A stretch of 64,000 nucleotides of DNA, taken from positions 1,054,001 to 1,118,000 of the forward strand of contig CM074132.1 of the NCBI GenBank assembly GCA_037178625.1. Reading direction: 5' to 3'. This DNA comes from Skeletonema tropicum (Eukaryota; Bacillariophyta; Thalassiosirophyceae; Thalassiosirales; Thalassiosiraceae). Under the pieces are notes generated by a model. That model was not told the origin of the DNA, searched no databases, and worked only from the letters and a program-made list of their open reading frames with translations. The position numbers and the translations under genes were made by a program. The first letter of the stretch is position 1. Every line of letters begins with the position of its first letter. Of the stretch, positions 11,356 to 22,613 are shown piece by piece.

Positions 11356-13516
11356 AGACCCGTTACATACTACAATTTTGCTTGTATTTTGCCTTGTATT
11401 TTGCCCTGTATTAGGCGATTTTTTGGCGACGTGTAACACTTTGTTACACCCTGTTAAAAATACCAAGAAATACAAGCGAATACCAGAAAAAATAGGGTGG
11501 CAAATCGCCTCCTACTGTCCATTTGAAATGAATTTGCAAGTACCTATTTTGTGCGACGCTTAACTTTTTTTCTGGTGGGAGTTTCAGCTCCGTCTTTATA
11601 TCGTCGCGCTCGTCAGTTCTCTCTCCGCGCGACTATCTAACCGCCGTTTGTGATTATGTGGGTAGCAAAAGTGCTAAGCGTCGCACAATTAAGCAACCTC
11701 GTCCAACTTGCTCCAACTTGAAGTTTTTGGAGTTGAGATAAAAACCAGTACCGTTTCTTTTTAACCTGATTCCTACGTGTATGCGGTACTCAAATGCCAT
11801 CAACCATCAAAAGTGGACCCAAACCATGGTGAAAAATGGCTTCCTACGACCCTCAATAACACAGTAACTAGAAGGGTTTTGACCTTACTTGCAGTGGTAA
11901 TCTTCATCCCTTGGCCATTAGGATCTTATCGATACCTTATTCGCCACCATAGGCCCGATATTCAAATTCGACTTGCAAACTGAACTGAAATGAACAGTAT
12001 TTTTCCTGGTATTTCAAAATCTTGCTTGGTATTTTTGAGCCGCCCATCTACCATCTACCGCATCGTCACCACCACCACCACAGCGGCAAACCATGGTATT
12101 ATCGGACCGATACCACAATGAACACGATAAACAACATGCTGTTTATGCCAAGTTTTTAAGCAGATTCCGATTCTGTAAGCGGCGGCGGCCGAATCTAACT
12201 CGTTGTGATGGTATACGGCTCTAACCGACGCAGCCATGAAATTTGCACAAGCCGGGCAACATCATGACATATTCATATTTAATACATTTCGGTTATTTAA
12301 TAGCCATGTCGCATTACACACTCCTTCTATATATTATGATACACGATTATTATTATCCGTTTTACTAATTACATGCCAATTGCACTTAATAATGGAGTAG
12401 TAAGCCGAATCATCCGCTGTTGTTTTGATGCCATCCGGTAGGAATAGTGTTGTTAGCAGTCACATCGCAGTCATCTAATAGCCATGTTGCATTACAAACT
12501 CTTTCCATATATTATGATAATCGATTGTTATTATCTTTTTTTTTTATTACATGCCGAATACATGTATTAATTGAGTTGTAGGTCGAATTGATAATAAATA
12601 AATGTTCGCTGTTGTATTGATGCCACCCGGTAGGAAAGATGTTGTTAGCAGGCATATGATACCCTGGAACCACTGTATAACGCCGCAACAGATGGCTATT
12701 GGTATTGTGTGGTGACAGGGTCCCCATCTTACGGAGTAAATGTACTCAATATCACTTCAACTGACCGTGTATGTGAAGGCATTTGGCTCCCTTTTTTTAC
12801 TCAATAAAATGATATCCCAAATAGTCTAATATTGTTGTAGCCACAATGAAATAGAGAAACCTGGTCCAACAGTGTTGATTGCTCTATAATATTCATCATC
12901 TCACTGACTGTTGGCACCCTTTCATTACCTTTTCTGTCAGAAATATGCATCCTCCTTTTTGATGTTTTTTGTGGAAAGAATCAATTTTCATCACCTACAT
13001 TCCCCATGCCACTACATGCGTCAAAGAACGCCCAGAGACGCTCTAGAGGGGAGTGCTAGCCGCTTAATAATATATAGTTGGCGTCTGCAAAACATTTCGG
13101 TGGAAGAGCAGCTCCAACTATTCATCTGAAGACCATAATGGAAGCGCATAACTACATGCCATTTTCCGGCACCTCTACTTTGGTGCCATGATATGTAGCA
13201 ATGGCACCGGCCGAAAAAGAATTGAGGGTGCCTCTCCACAAAGAGGCTATTCGAGAGTGAGTTTCTGCAGTGGGGACGTCTAAATTTATGTTTGGGTAGT
13301 GTATTATGGTGTCGGCAAGTAGGGGGTGGAGGTGCACCATGGTGATGGACGATGGGTCAAAATCCAAAATACCAGCAGAAAATCGGTAGTCTGCAGAGAC
13401 AAATCTATAAGGAAAAGAGAGAAGGAATTCAGATATTCTACACAAACACCGAGAAAAAAATACCAGCAGAAATACCAGCAGAAATACCAGGCAAGATTGT
13501 AGTATGTAACGGGTCT
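11356..13516. repeat. 2.2-kb segment with inverted ends
   Basis: A perfect 21-bp inverted repeat brackets the segment: 11356-11376 begins AGACCCGTTACATACTAC and 13496-13516 is its complement. Just inside each end are iterated TTGCYTGGTATTT-like units on opposite strands, and similar units lie near 11995-12030. There is no coding capacity. It looks like a non-autonomous DNA transposon that contains repeat family A. No clear target duplication is visible. Confidence 0.5.
12085..13345 (+). repeat. Dispersed repeat family A/B, copy A
   Basis: About 1.25 kb, clearly similar in order and strand to 18755-19850, with many substitutions and indels. Shared landmarks include a GCAAACCATGGTA block, GTAAGCGGCGGCGG, a CTCTAGAGG block and a final GGTGCACCATGGTGAT-like block. 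Copy A carries an extra ~180-bp tandem duplication (roughly 12297-12475 and 12476-12660). No open frame is conserved between the copies, so this is non-coding repetitive DNA. Boundaries are approximate. Confidence 0.65.
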
Positions 13517-14212
13517 CATGCTACCGCTCCAAAAAATTGCGAATGGCAAAAAATTGCGAATGGTAACAAACACTAACAAAAAGCAGCAAACAACCATGTC
13601 AGTACGTCCTACACTATAGCAGGCACATACGTAAATAGACCTTATGCTACCGCGTAAAAAAATTGCGAATCGCATTTAGGTCCCGAGTTGGAACTCGTGA
13701 ATCACCTTTTTTACTAGCGAACTCCACACAAAATCCACTCAAAATTTCCTCAAATTCATCCATACTCCCAACAACTGTGCGGACAAACCTAGTCCACAGC
13801 CTAATTAAGAGTTATGGTAGGATTGTAACACCATCAACCAGCTATTATATGATAGCCCATATTGTTAGCTTTCTATAGAACCACTGGTCAGCATTTCAAC
13901 TACTATATTCGCCATGCAGTAGTTGAGCAACATTGGACATGTATGTGGGGTCAGGAGGAGATTATTGTTAGTGATTTTTTCTAGGTACAATAAAATGACG
14001 AAATCGCTACTATGTTATCTCCATCAGAAATAGATATAAATTGTTCAATTAAGGAATAATCATATTCGAATAGACTTCAGTTTGGCATCATCAATCGCCT
14101 TTTTTGTCGAAGGTCTATTTATGTGCCTGCTATAGTGTAGGTACTGACATGGTTGTTTGCTGCTTTTTGTTAGTGTTTGTTACCATTCGCAATTTTTTGG
14201 AGCGGTAGCATG
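13517..14212. mobile_element. Element with ~100-bp terminal inverted repeats
   Basis: The left arm 13517-13643 and right arm 14111-14212 are inverted copies. Both carry CATGCTACCGCTCC, AAAAAATTGCGAATGG, GCAGCAAACAACCATGTCAG and CTATAGCAGGCACATA. The left arm has a 17-bp tandem duplication and two 3-bp insertions. The ~465-bp interior has no coding potential. It fits a foldback-type or MITE-like non-autonomous DNA transposon. A further partial copy of the arm end (ATGCTACCGC...AATTGCGAAT) follows at 13644-13670. Confidence 0.6.
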
Positions 14213-14491
14213 CAACGACACTCATCTTTCATCTGCAAGGTACAGACTATTTTAGACTGGTACTTACATACCTGAGACAAAAAAACAACATTTTCTGTAA
14301 ATGAGGAAAGCTACCAGTTTAAGTTTTCAAATCAAAATCTCGATTTCAACACAACTCATGCTAAAATAAGTACCACGAGCGCGAAGACGATGCAACATGT
14401 ACCACATGGCATGCTGAATGTCTATAAGTATGTATTGAGGTGGAAATCTCTACATCCACCACGGCCAATCTGATTAACTTTGTTCTTATTT

Positions 14492-15511
14492 ATGAAGCCC
14501 CCTCGCTCCCATCCAATGAGCAGGTCCAGAAGCAAAAGCCGCCCAAGGCCCAGGTTAGTTATTCCTCCAAGCCCATGTGCTGCAGCTCTACCCGACCTAA
14601 AGGGTCCTCCGCCGCCGCCGCCACCTCTTCCCTTTGACCTAATCATCGCTCGAGCATATGGCCCCACAGCCAACATCTACAAAGACATCTTTCATGTCTC
14701 CCCAGATGCAAGTCAAGAAGAACTTAACGAGGCATACAATCGTGTTTGGGAGGAAGAGCAGCAAAAGTTGAATAAGTTGGCTAATGATGTTGCAAAGAAC
14801 CCGTCACTGGCCGCATTGAAAAAGAAAATGACGTTGCAAATAGATGCCACCTTTGCGGCATATCAACTTGTCATAAATACTAAGAGGAGGAAACAATATG
14901 ACAAGGCTATTGGCTTGGTGTTGGTGGAGGAGCGAGCAGCAACTAGTAGCATGGCAGGAGAGAATGCGAGTGAGGTCATGGTCGGTCGAAAAGAATACGT
15001 GAAGTATTTATCTAAAGACAACGAAAACGGCGAAGGAAAAAATCCCGCCCCGTTTATTGCGAATGTTTCTCCAATTCGTAGGGTTCAGCGTCCTCGTAAT
15101 GAGGAAGATCTACCCCCAGTAGATGGGATGTTACAATCTCTGGATCGATTAAGTCTTGATGAATCCTTTCCTAATAGATCGGTCGATTCGCCAGCAGGGG
15201 TGTCTGAGTTTTTTGAGCATCAGATGGCTAATGAGGTTGAGGCTGAGGCAAACTACACTGCACTGCGTAAACATGGAAGAAAGATGTACAGAGGTTCAAA
15301 GGGAAAGAGATCAACAAGACAAATGGAACAAAGAGAGGCCATTGACGCTCATGGCCAAGATGATGAGAGTGATGAGGAATCATTCACACATGAAGAGATT
15401 AATGCTGAAGCGTGTGTAAATTTGTATGCTTTACATTTGAATACCTGCCCTTGTGCCCAGAGCTTTGATCACGATGATGATAATGATGAAGAATCAGTAT
15501 TATACGATTGA
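14492..15511 (+). CDS. J-like-fold protein lacking HPD, paralogue 1
   Basis: The frame starts at ATG 14492 (339 residues): basic RS-rich leader, polyproline run, then a conserved FDLIIARAYGPTANIYKDIF block. Next comes a segment arranged like a DnaJ J domain: DIFHVSPDASQEELNEAY matches helices I-II, and a later AAYQLVINTKRRKQYDKA matches helices III-IV. The His-Pro-Asp tripeptide that stimulates Hsp70 ATPase is absent; a charged Glu/Gln/Lys helix occupies that place. The C-terminal half is acidic and probably disordered. It lies tail-to-tail with its paralogue at 15754-16821, 242 bp away. Inferred role: an HPD-less J-like scaffold rather than an Hsp70 co-chaperone. The partner is unknown. Confidence 0.7.
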   Translation: MKPPRSHPMSRSRSKSRPRPRLVIPPSPCAAALPDLKGPPPPPPPLPFDLIIARAYGPTANIYKDIFHVSPDASQEELNEAYNRVWEEEQQKLNKLANDVAKNPSLAALKKKMTLQIDATFAAYQLVINTKRRKQYDKAIGLVLVEERAATSSMAGENASEVMVGRKEYVKYLSKDNENGEGKNPAPFIANVSPIRRVQRPRNEEDLPPVDGMLQSLDRLSLDESFPNRSVDSPAGVSEFFEHQMANEVEAEANYTALRKHGRKMYRGSKGKRSTRQMEQREAIDAHGQDDESDEESFTHEEINAEACVNLYALHLNTCPCAQSFDHDDDNDEESVLYD

Positions 15512-15753
15512 TATAGTGACGTTGCCTTTTTATCAAGTGAATACGTAGTGTACTCTGAGGTGTGTAAACAAGTCTGATCCAGTTTAGGGTATGGTACAGG
15601 GTCAAGCTCCAAGATGGCAATAATAATATAACAAGAAATTTTGAAGTACGTCTGAGTAGCCCTCTAGGAGCGTCGAAAATATGACTAACCAACATCCAAC
15701 ATGTATACTTCTTCCACAGCTATGTTCCTCCAAGATGGCATTGTCCTGGTAAA

Positions 15754-16821
15754 TTAAGCACTTTTACTGACATAACACACATCAGCTATAATTGTTGATG
15801 CTGTTGACATGACCTCTTCAGCGAAATCACATACCCCCTGTCCAGGATGATGACAATGACAATGAGACACTTTTACAGTTTCATCGCTGGAGCTGGACCA
15901 ACCATCTGAGTAGGAGCCTGTACTGTTCGTTCTTTCATCGTCGTCACATTCTTTCACATTGATAAAGTTGTTCAGATTTAGATAGTACGCAAACACATCT
16001 GTTGACAATTTCTTGTCCTCTTTCACTTGCGCAGTCGGAAGGATCATATCGTCTGGAGACTTGTGTTCATCAAAACAAGCCACTCCAGTTGGGGATACCA
16101 GACGAACTTTTTCCTCTTTTTTCTCGTCCTCAGGTGATGTTCGTGGTGACGGTGAACCCGACGATTCTAGAGTAAACCGAACCTCCTTTTTTGGATTGTT
16201 TTTCTTCGTTGTAATGATATCGTAGTAGTCAGCACCTGTTTGCCTCTCAGAAGTCTGTTTGCCCTTTAGATACTCTTTCATACGGCTATTCAAAACAGAA
16301 GCAGAAGCAGAAGTAACTTCTTTTCCACCATTGTACTGCTCATCTCCCGAAAACTCTCCATGGCGCTCAAAAGAGACGTCAGAGTCAGAGATTTGTTCCT
16401 TCAGTCCCATGGATGCATCGTATTCTTTCTTCTTTTGATCATCTGCTACAATCTGGTAAGCTTCCGATATAGCATTCATTTGCATCACAAGTTGTTTCTT
16501 CTGCTTTGTGTTGTGGCATTCCTTCGATTTCAGGATACTTTTACGGTTGTTGTTGGATAGCTTGGCCAACTTGGCATGTGTCTGCTTGAGTTTGAGCAGA
16601 TATGCCTCCTTCAACTCCTGTTGAGATGCTGTCGGAGAGACTTCAAATATGTCCTTGTAGATGTTGGCCGTCGGTCCGTAAACTTGCGCGATGATGATGT
16701 CAAACTTGAGTGGTGGAGGTGGAGGAGGCAGCGATGTTTCTGTTGCCTCAGGGCCTTTTTGAGGCGAGGGATACTTGAACAACTTGTTGGAGGATGAAAA
16801 TGGGTTGACAAATTTCTTCAT
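15754..16821 (-). CDS. J-like-fold protein lacking HPD, paralogue 2
   Basis: 355 residues from ATG 16821 (minus). It shares the architecture of the gene at 14492: polyproline tract, then FDIIIAQVYGPTANIYKDIF, then a J-like core (VSPTASQQELKEAY...ISEAYQIVADDQKKKEYDAS). HPD is missing here too. The insert between the J-like halves is longer and Lys-rich. The C-terminus is Ser/Asp-rich and ends with a Cys/His cluster (SHCHCHHPGQGVC). The convergent arrangement and shared block point to an inverted local duplication followed by divergence outside the core. No function can be assigned beyond a probable protein-interaction role. Confidence 0.7.
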   Translation of the reverse strand: MKKFVNPFSSSNKLFKYPSPQKGPEATETSLPPPPPPLKFDIIIAQVYGPTANIYKDIFEVSPTASQQELKEAYLLKLKQTHAKLAKLSNNNRKSILKSKECHNTKQKKQLVMQMNAISEAYQIVADDQKKKEYDASMGLKEQISDSDVSFERHGEFSGDEQYNGGKEVTSASASVLNSRMKEYLKGKQTSERQTGADYYDIITTKKNNPKKEVRFTLESSGSPSPRTSPEDEKKEEKVRLVSPTGVACFDEHKSPDDMILPTAQVKEDKKLSTDVFAYYLNLNNFINVKECDDDERTNSTGSYSDGWSSSSDETVKVSHCHCHHPGQGVCDFAEEVMSTASTIIADVCYVSKSA

Positions 16822-17779
16822 GATGAATGGCTGAATTGGCGACAACGAAAGCTGCTTATTGATATTGAGATTGAGGCAGGTCGTCTTTCACTGACATGAG
16901 TTACTTTTACGAGCCCGTAGGAGTAGGAGTAGGAAATAGTTGATCCGATAGTTGAGATGGCTGCGATGACAACGACTGATTATGGTACTTACTACGAGAT
17001 CGTGGGGGTAAGTAGTAGATCTACTTAATTGTTTGTGTTTTTTTGGACATCTTCCTACAATATCTCATCTTCTTCACTACCCTTGATCTTCGCAACTACT
17101 CCTAACAAACAAGCGATTGAGAAGTTTCGAGTTTAAATTCAAACTAAATGGGGGTGTTTCTGCCAACAAATGTATCATACTTATTCCTACGTTAAAGTAA
17201 CTAAAAAAGGATCCGAGTTTCTTTCGCTAAAAGTAGATGAATTCAAAAGACCCGCCTCCGCGTCTTTTGCTTTCGCAGCACAAACAAAATCCGACTTAAT
17301 GAGGAAATGAGCCAAAACACTCCTGTCTGTGAAACACTGATACATGTAGCTGTAGCGGGAAAAATCATATCTCCAATTCCTCGCCATACTTATCAACTCA
17401 CGGCTATGAATACGTACGGCTACGGCTACGGAAGCTCAAGTCATGAGGCAACGCAACACCAACACAACAAAAGCACAAGCATGAGACATAAGACATGAGA
17501 CATGAGAAAAAGTCGACATGTAAAAGCGTAAACTTCCGAATGCGTGTCGTCCGATCCCACACCTACACTGATAATACATATTAAGATGATCGATCTCTCT
17601 CCACCAACACCAATCCTCAGCAATACTTCTACAAAAAGACATTGGATATTATATTGGCATGGTCTGTTATACTGTTAGCCTCTTCAAATTTCTGTTATAG
17701 GTATATTATTGCTTTGGTAGAGACTAGTCACGGCTATCGCTATCGGCTATATATATCAATAACACACCGACGGGCACCT
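16822..17779. other. Intergenic, no supported gene
   Basis: This is the upstream region of the minus-strand J-like gene. It holds a small dyad AAAAGAC/GTCTTTT near 17247-17270 and short random frames. Nothing else is supported. Confidence 0.4.
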
Positions 17780-18225
17780 AATGGGCGATCAGAAGCGGTT
17801 CGGGCTCATATTCCATATTCGCGACGATAGATACGATATGGTTGTATGAGGTACTGCTAGCCAGTCCAAGTCCAAATTGGACCTCTCAGACAGATACGAG
17901 ACTGTAGCATCTCTTCTATACGTAAGCTATCCGACTAAGCAGCTTTCATGAGCTTCTGCGATATCAGTCATGGGCCTCTAGAAGCGACATATCCGTGAAT
18001 TCACGATGAAAGATACGACATGGGTGAATGTGGTGCTGCTGGCCAGCCCCAACTGGACCTCTCAGATCAGCTACGAGACTGTAGCATCGCTTCTACGTAA
18101 GCGATCCTACTGAGCAGCGCCAAAAAGCATGTATGGTATCTCCGCCGAGTATAATGGGCCACTAGAGAAGCGGCTCGTGCCAATAATGGCGAAGATAAAT
18201 ACGATACGGGGAAATGTTTAGCGTT
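17780..18225 (-). repeat. Diverged inverted relic of the 185-bp satellite
   Basis: Two to three degenerate units match the reverse complement of the satellite at 20938-21909. Shared blocks include GGACCTCTCAGATCAGCTACGA, split by small changes, then GCTATCCGACTAAGCAG and TATAATGGGCC(A). Units begin near 17863 and 18045. The relic shows that the satellite family was once present on the other strand about 3 kb away. Confidence 0.65.
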
Positions 18226-18754
18226 GTGCTTGCTTACGCTTACGCCGCACCAGCTCGATGTCTGATGACTCATGACCATGTCGTGTCTACATTCATCTCG
18301 GTTCAGCTTCATTATGTATGCACCACTTGCTGAGGGGAAAAAAATGACAACCTTACCATAGATATATTTAATATAACGAGGAATGACCCTACAGCTACAG
18401 AGACACGTATCCATTTAAGAAAAAACCGTATCACCGAGGGAGAAAGCTAAATGTCTCGCAACTTTGCATCGACAAAGCCGACAATTGCCTAACTATTAAC
18501 CAGAAGATGCCCAGCTACGCGTTTCTACGCGTTTTCGTCTTCTGAGCATAACTACGCCAATAATAGGCCGATTGTTATGGTTCAAAGACCAACAACTTTC
18601 AATTTAGTGAGTTTAGAACGCCTCTGCAACGCGCCATGGTGGTATTCCGACCATTCCCCGAGATATTGGGGGTGCCATTTCAGTAGTATCGACATCGGCC
18701 GGCGGCGGTGCTCGGCCATCACGCATCACACACTAAAAAAAACATCTCCACCAT
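18226..18754. other. Intergenic, no supported gene
   Basis: Non-coding sequence between the satellite relic and repeat copy B. A 115-codon minus frame (18067-18414) overlaps the relic and has no recognisable motif. Confidence 0.4.
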
Positions 18755-19850
18755 GACGAATCCGACGGCAAACCATGGTACTATTGGGCCAATGCACCCA
18801 AAACTATGATAAATGACACTCCGTCTAATCCAATTTTTTATGTAGATTCCGATTATGTAAGCGGCGGCGGTCGAATCAAGGTCATTGTGATGGTATACGG
18901 CTCTAACCGACGCAGACATAAATTCTGCACCTGCTGGGCAACATCATGATATACTCATATTTAATACAATTCGGTTATTAATAGCCATGGTGCATCACAG
19001 ACACCTTCTCTATATTATGATAATTGATAATTATTATCAGTTTTATTAATGACATGCCAATTAAACGTAATAATGGAGTAGTAGGCCGAATCATCCGCTG
19101 TTTCTTTGATGCCATCTGGTAGGAATGGTGCTGTTAGGAGTCATATGATACCCTGAAACCACTGTATAATGCTCGCAACAGATGGCCATTGGTGATGTGT
19201 GGTGAAAGGTCCCCTATTTCGCGGAGTGAATGCACTCAATATCACTTCAAATACTCGTGTATGTGACGGAGTAGGGCTCCTGATTTTCCATGAAAACATG
19301 CTATATTCCAACCAGTCCAATTATGTTATAGCCGCAATGAAATAGAGAAACCTGGTCAAACATCGTTGATTGTTATATAATAGTCATCACCTCACTGACT
19401 TTTGGCACCTCTACATCTTGTATTCTGTCAGATATATGCATTCTCCTTTTTGATGTATTTTGTGCAAATTATCCATTTTCACCACCTATATTCACCATAC
19501 CACTGCATGCGTCATATAACTTCCAGACACACTCTAGAGGGAACTGATTGCCGCTTAATAGTATATAGTTGGCGTGTGCAAACCAGTTCGGTGGCAGAGT
19601 AGGTCCATCTATTCATCTGAAGACCATGTTGAAAGTGCATCATCACACCGATGTCAAAGCGCAATTTTCCGACACCTCTACTTTGGTGCCATGATATGTA
19701 GCAATGGCGTCGGTCGATGACCAACTGAGGACATCACTTCACAGAAAAGCTATTGGAGAGGGAGTTACTGCAGTGGGGCTGTCTAATTTTATGCGTAGCT
19801 AGTGTTGTTGATGTCGGCACGTACGGGGTCGAGGTGCGCCATGGTGATCG
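18755..19850 (+). repeat. Dispersed repeat family A/B, copy B
   Basis: Second copy of the non-coding repeat seen at 12085-13345. It lacks the internal tandem duplication of copy A, so it is about 1.1 kb. It ends a few dozen bases before the TTAA element at 19904. Boundaries are approximate. Confidence 0.65.
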
Positions 19851-19903
19851 CTGGTGATTTTTTTCATTATCCCCTGCATGGTGCATGGGCATCTTCTGGT
19901 TAA

Positions 19904-20791
19904 CAGCTTTCCGGGTAAGTCGTTTTTTGCGCCAACAATCTTCCTAGCCCCTTTTACCATCGTACGTAGTATTATCTAGCAAAAAAAACACCTTCTCCCT
20001 ACGAACCATGGTGGCCGATCTGCTTCCTACCATGCTCTCCTGTTGACAGCAATGGACTATATTAATGAATCCAACGCCACGGATCAATAGTAATGGTAGT
20101 TGTTAGTCGATTGTTGTCGCTGGGTTCATGAATTCATTGTTTATACCATGCTCTTATCTACTACACACTTGGTCAATATTTTTCGTCGCCCGACGCACCC
20201 GCCTCACTTCCTATAGCCACTTCTATGCCAATAAAACGCTATGACGAACCGGTCGGACTACACATATCTCTTCTAATAATGTATGCGCGAGGTATGGTGC
20301 CTTGGTTCGGTCGGAGATTCGGTTTAATCGTCCCATATCTATCTTATGTGTAGGGCCGACGATGCGGTGATGGGGAAAAATACCGCCTACATATTGGGGG
20401 TGTTCCGACGGTGATATTGTCCATTTGATGCAACGCTACACACACCATTCGTTTTGATATGTCATGAGCTTTCGTTGGATATGCGGTATGCTGCATGTAA
20501 TGGGTTGTAAGCGACATAGTAACACCAGAACTGCCATGGTCGGCGGCCGCGGCTATTTTTTTGATGATTTTTGACACACAAAAATATCGACCCACTGCCT
20601 TTCCTGCATTGTAACCGCCGAAATAGTCGAGCTTCGTTATCGGTCAACTACACCGATGGAAAGAGCTGCTTCTTGGCTTTTCATAACTGCACTGAACGTC
20701 TTCTAAAAGTGAGTTGTTGCTATTTTATTAACTACGTAGGAAGCTAGGTGGCAAAAATGGTCGCGCATGCGCGACCATACCCGGAAAGCTG
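19904..20791. mobile_element. TTAA-flanked non-autonomous DNA transposon
   Basis: Perfect 14-bp terminal inverted repeats (CAGCTTTCCGGGTA at 19904-19917, complement at 20778-20791) are each flanked by TTAA (19900-19903 and 20792-20795). A TTAA duplication is the signature of piggyBac-type and some other DDE transposases. The 888-bp interior encodes nothing recognisable, so it would need a transposase in trans. A perfect 22-bp palindrome lies just inside the right end. Confidence 0.75.
20757..20778. repeat. Perfect 22-bp subterminal palindrome
   Basis: ATGGTCGCGCA is followed directly by its reverse complement, with no loop. It is next to the right terminal repeat of the TTAA element and could be a transposase-binding or cruciform site. 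The left end has no equivalent. Confidence 0.8.
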
Positions 20792-20937
20792 TTAAATTGC
20801 TATCCGTTTAAGAAGTAACTTCGAAAGAGTGAAATCCACGCTTCGAAAATAGAGAAATACATAACACTTTATTGGATATTGGTTCATGTATTGAAGAAAG
20901 AGAAGAAAGGACACTCGCTTCGCTCGCTCCCGAGCGG

Positions 20938-21909
20938 CAAGCAGCAACCGTACTTCGCCATAACGTATCTATCGTGATGAATAAGCGCGTGAGCCGCTTC
21001 TGATGGCCCAAACGTCGTAGCTGATCTGAGAGGTCCGATTTGAACTGGTCAGCAGCAACCGTACTTAGCCATAACGTATCTATCGTGATGATTAAGCGCG
21101 TGAGCCGCTTCTGATGGCCCATTATACTTTGCCGTGATATCGCAGAAGCTCATGAATGCTGCTCATTTGGGTAGCTCACATAAAACCGATTCTACAACGT
21201 CGTAGCTGATCTGAGAGATCCGATTTGAGCTGGCCAGCAGCAACCGTACTTAGCCGTAACGTATCTATCGTGATGAATAAGCGCGTGAGCCGCTTCTGAT
21301 GGCCCATTATACTTTGCGGTGATATCGCAGAAGCTCATAAATGCTGCCCAGACGGATAGCGTTTGTAGAACCGATTCTACAACGTCGTAGCTGATCTGAG
21401 AGGTCCGATTTGAGCTTGAGCTGGCTAGCAGCAACCGTACTTAGCCATAACGTATCTATCGTGATGATTAAGCGCGTGAGCCGCTTCTGATGGTTCATTA
21501 TACTTTGTAGTGATAGAACAGAAAGCTCGAAAGCTTCTTAGTCGGATAGCGTTTGTAGAACCGATTCTACAACGTCGTAGCTGATCTGAGAGGTCCGATT
21601 TGAGCTGGCCAGCAGCAACCGTACTTAGCCATAACGTATCTATCGTGATGAATAAGAGCATGAGCCGCTTCTGATGGCCCATTATACTTTGCCGTGATAT
21701 CGCAGAAGCTCATGAATGCTGCTCAGTTGGGTGGCTCACTTAGAACCGATTCTACAACGTCGTAGCTGATCTGAGAGGTCCGATTTGAGCTGGCTAGCAG
21801 CAACCGTACTTAGCCGTAACGTATCTATCGTGATGAATAAGCGCGTGAGCCGCTTCTGATGGCCCATTATACTTTGTAGTGATAGAATAGAAAGTCATGA
21901 AGGCTTCTC
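20938..21909 (+). repeat. 185-bp satellite array, left part
   Basis: About five units. Unit starts (GATTCTACAACGTCGTAG) fall at 21188, 21373, 21563 and 21748, giving a 185-190 bp period. The conserved block runs through GAGAGGTCCGATTTGAGC, GCAGCAACCGTACTTAGCC and TATCTATCGTGATGAATAAG. The last unit is cut at ...GGCTTCTC by the LTR. The same array resumes after the second LTR. Confidence 0.9.
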
Positions 21910-22203
21910 TGTCAGCGGCGGTAGCTGATACGGTGAGTTGAATGAATAATTTGGTGTTATGTAAATTATGCTAGTCTGCGTTAAGAGTGATCGATGCAGC
22001 TTCCGGAAGAAGATGGCTGAAGGAAGACACGTCATCGATTGATTACGTCAGTAATGAGATCCTGTGGCTCTCATACGTTATCTGTTACTTAACGTGGAAG
22101 GAAGGACAGACAATGACTTGGCGAGCCATTGGCGAGCTGGACCGTGTGCTAGGCTACAGGAAACGGGATTGGTATCTGGCTAATGTAGCCAGTGCCTATG
22201 ACA
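21910..22203 (-). repeat. LTR (3' LTR of the minus-strand retrotransposon)
   Basis: 294 bp, beginning TGTCA and ending TGACA. By my reading it is identical to 52245-52538. It is flanked on the left by satellite sequence ending TCTC (21906-21909), which recurs at 52540-52543 next to the other LTR. This is a 4-bp target duplication, or 5 bp with one mismatch. Zero divergence between LTRs means a recent insertion. Confidence 0.92.
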
Positions 22204-22212
22204 CTCGCCCCC
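22204..22212 (-). promoter_or_regulatory. Polypurine tract of the retrotransposon
   Basis: On the minus strand GGGGGCGAG directly precedes the LTR start TGTCATAGG. This is the position and composition expected of the plus-strand primer for reverse transcription. It confirms that this LTR is the 3' LTR of the retrotransposon whose pol ends at 46934. Confidence 0.8.
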
Positions 22213-22403
22213 AAGTGTCGGGATCAAAGGGGAGAACACAAGGAGAAAACCACGTGGGATAAAACTCTTTGAGGAGTGACGGTCGGGGACTTTGTCCACG
22301 CACGGTGAGCTCTGGTAAAAAGACTTGTTGAAAAAAAACGTACTTGATACGTGCGGTACACTTGGCCTTGAAGATATATTTTTACTGTGATGTTTAGTTT
22401 ATC

Positions 22404-22416
22404 GGCCCTCGGGGCC
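22404..22416. repeat. Proposed element end, 13-bp palindromic repeat
   Basis: GGCCCTCGGGGCC folds as a 5-bp stem with a TCG loop and occurs in inverted orientation at 46832-46844. On the minus strand (the Rep-helicase sense) it lies at the 3' end and is followed within 10 bases by CTAA, reminiscent of the hairpin plus CTRR at Helitron 3' ends. The following base is not the T expected for canonical Helitrons. Confidence 0.5.
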
Positions 22417-22613
22417 CCCGTTCATGGAGTGCAGAGCAGCGTAATAGGGGGCCGCAGGTGCCCTTCTATTACAGGTGGGAAAATTCATTATTTTTCACCC
22501 CCATTATTCTACAGAGTTATAGGTAGGAATCAGTACATGTGTTTTTTAGTGAGAAGGTTTACTTTAGGGACACGTAGAGTCCTCGGTAGAGACTACCGGC
22601 GTAGGATCTGTAT

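Noticed and set aside
14468..14484. 17-bp match (AATCTGATTAACTTTGT) between the J-like gene start and 60597-60613 near the retroelement tail
   Set aside because: AT-rich, short and without extended similarity; it could be chance.
20808..21682. Repeated ~85-codon minus-strand frames across the satellite (GHQKRL...TIDTLW...VAAGQLKSDLSDQLRR)
   Set aside because: They recur because the satellite recurs. The unit length is mostly not a multiple of three and the frames stop at every unit, so they are chance frames of the repeat.
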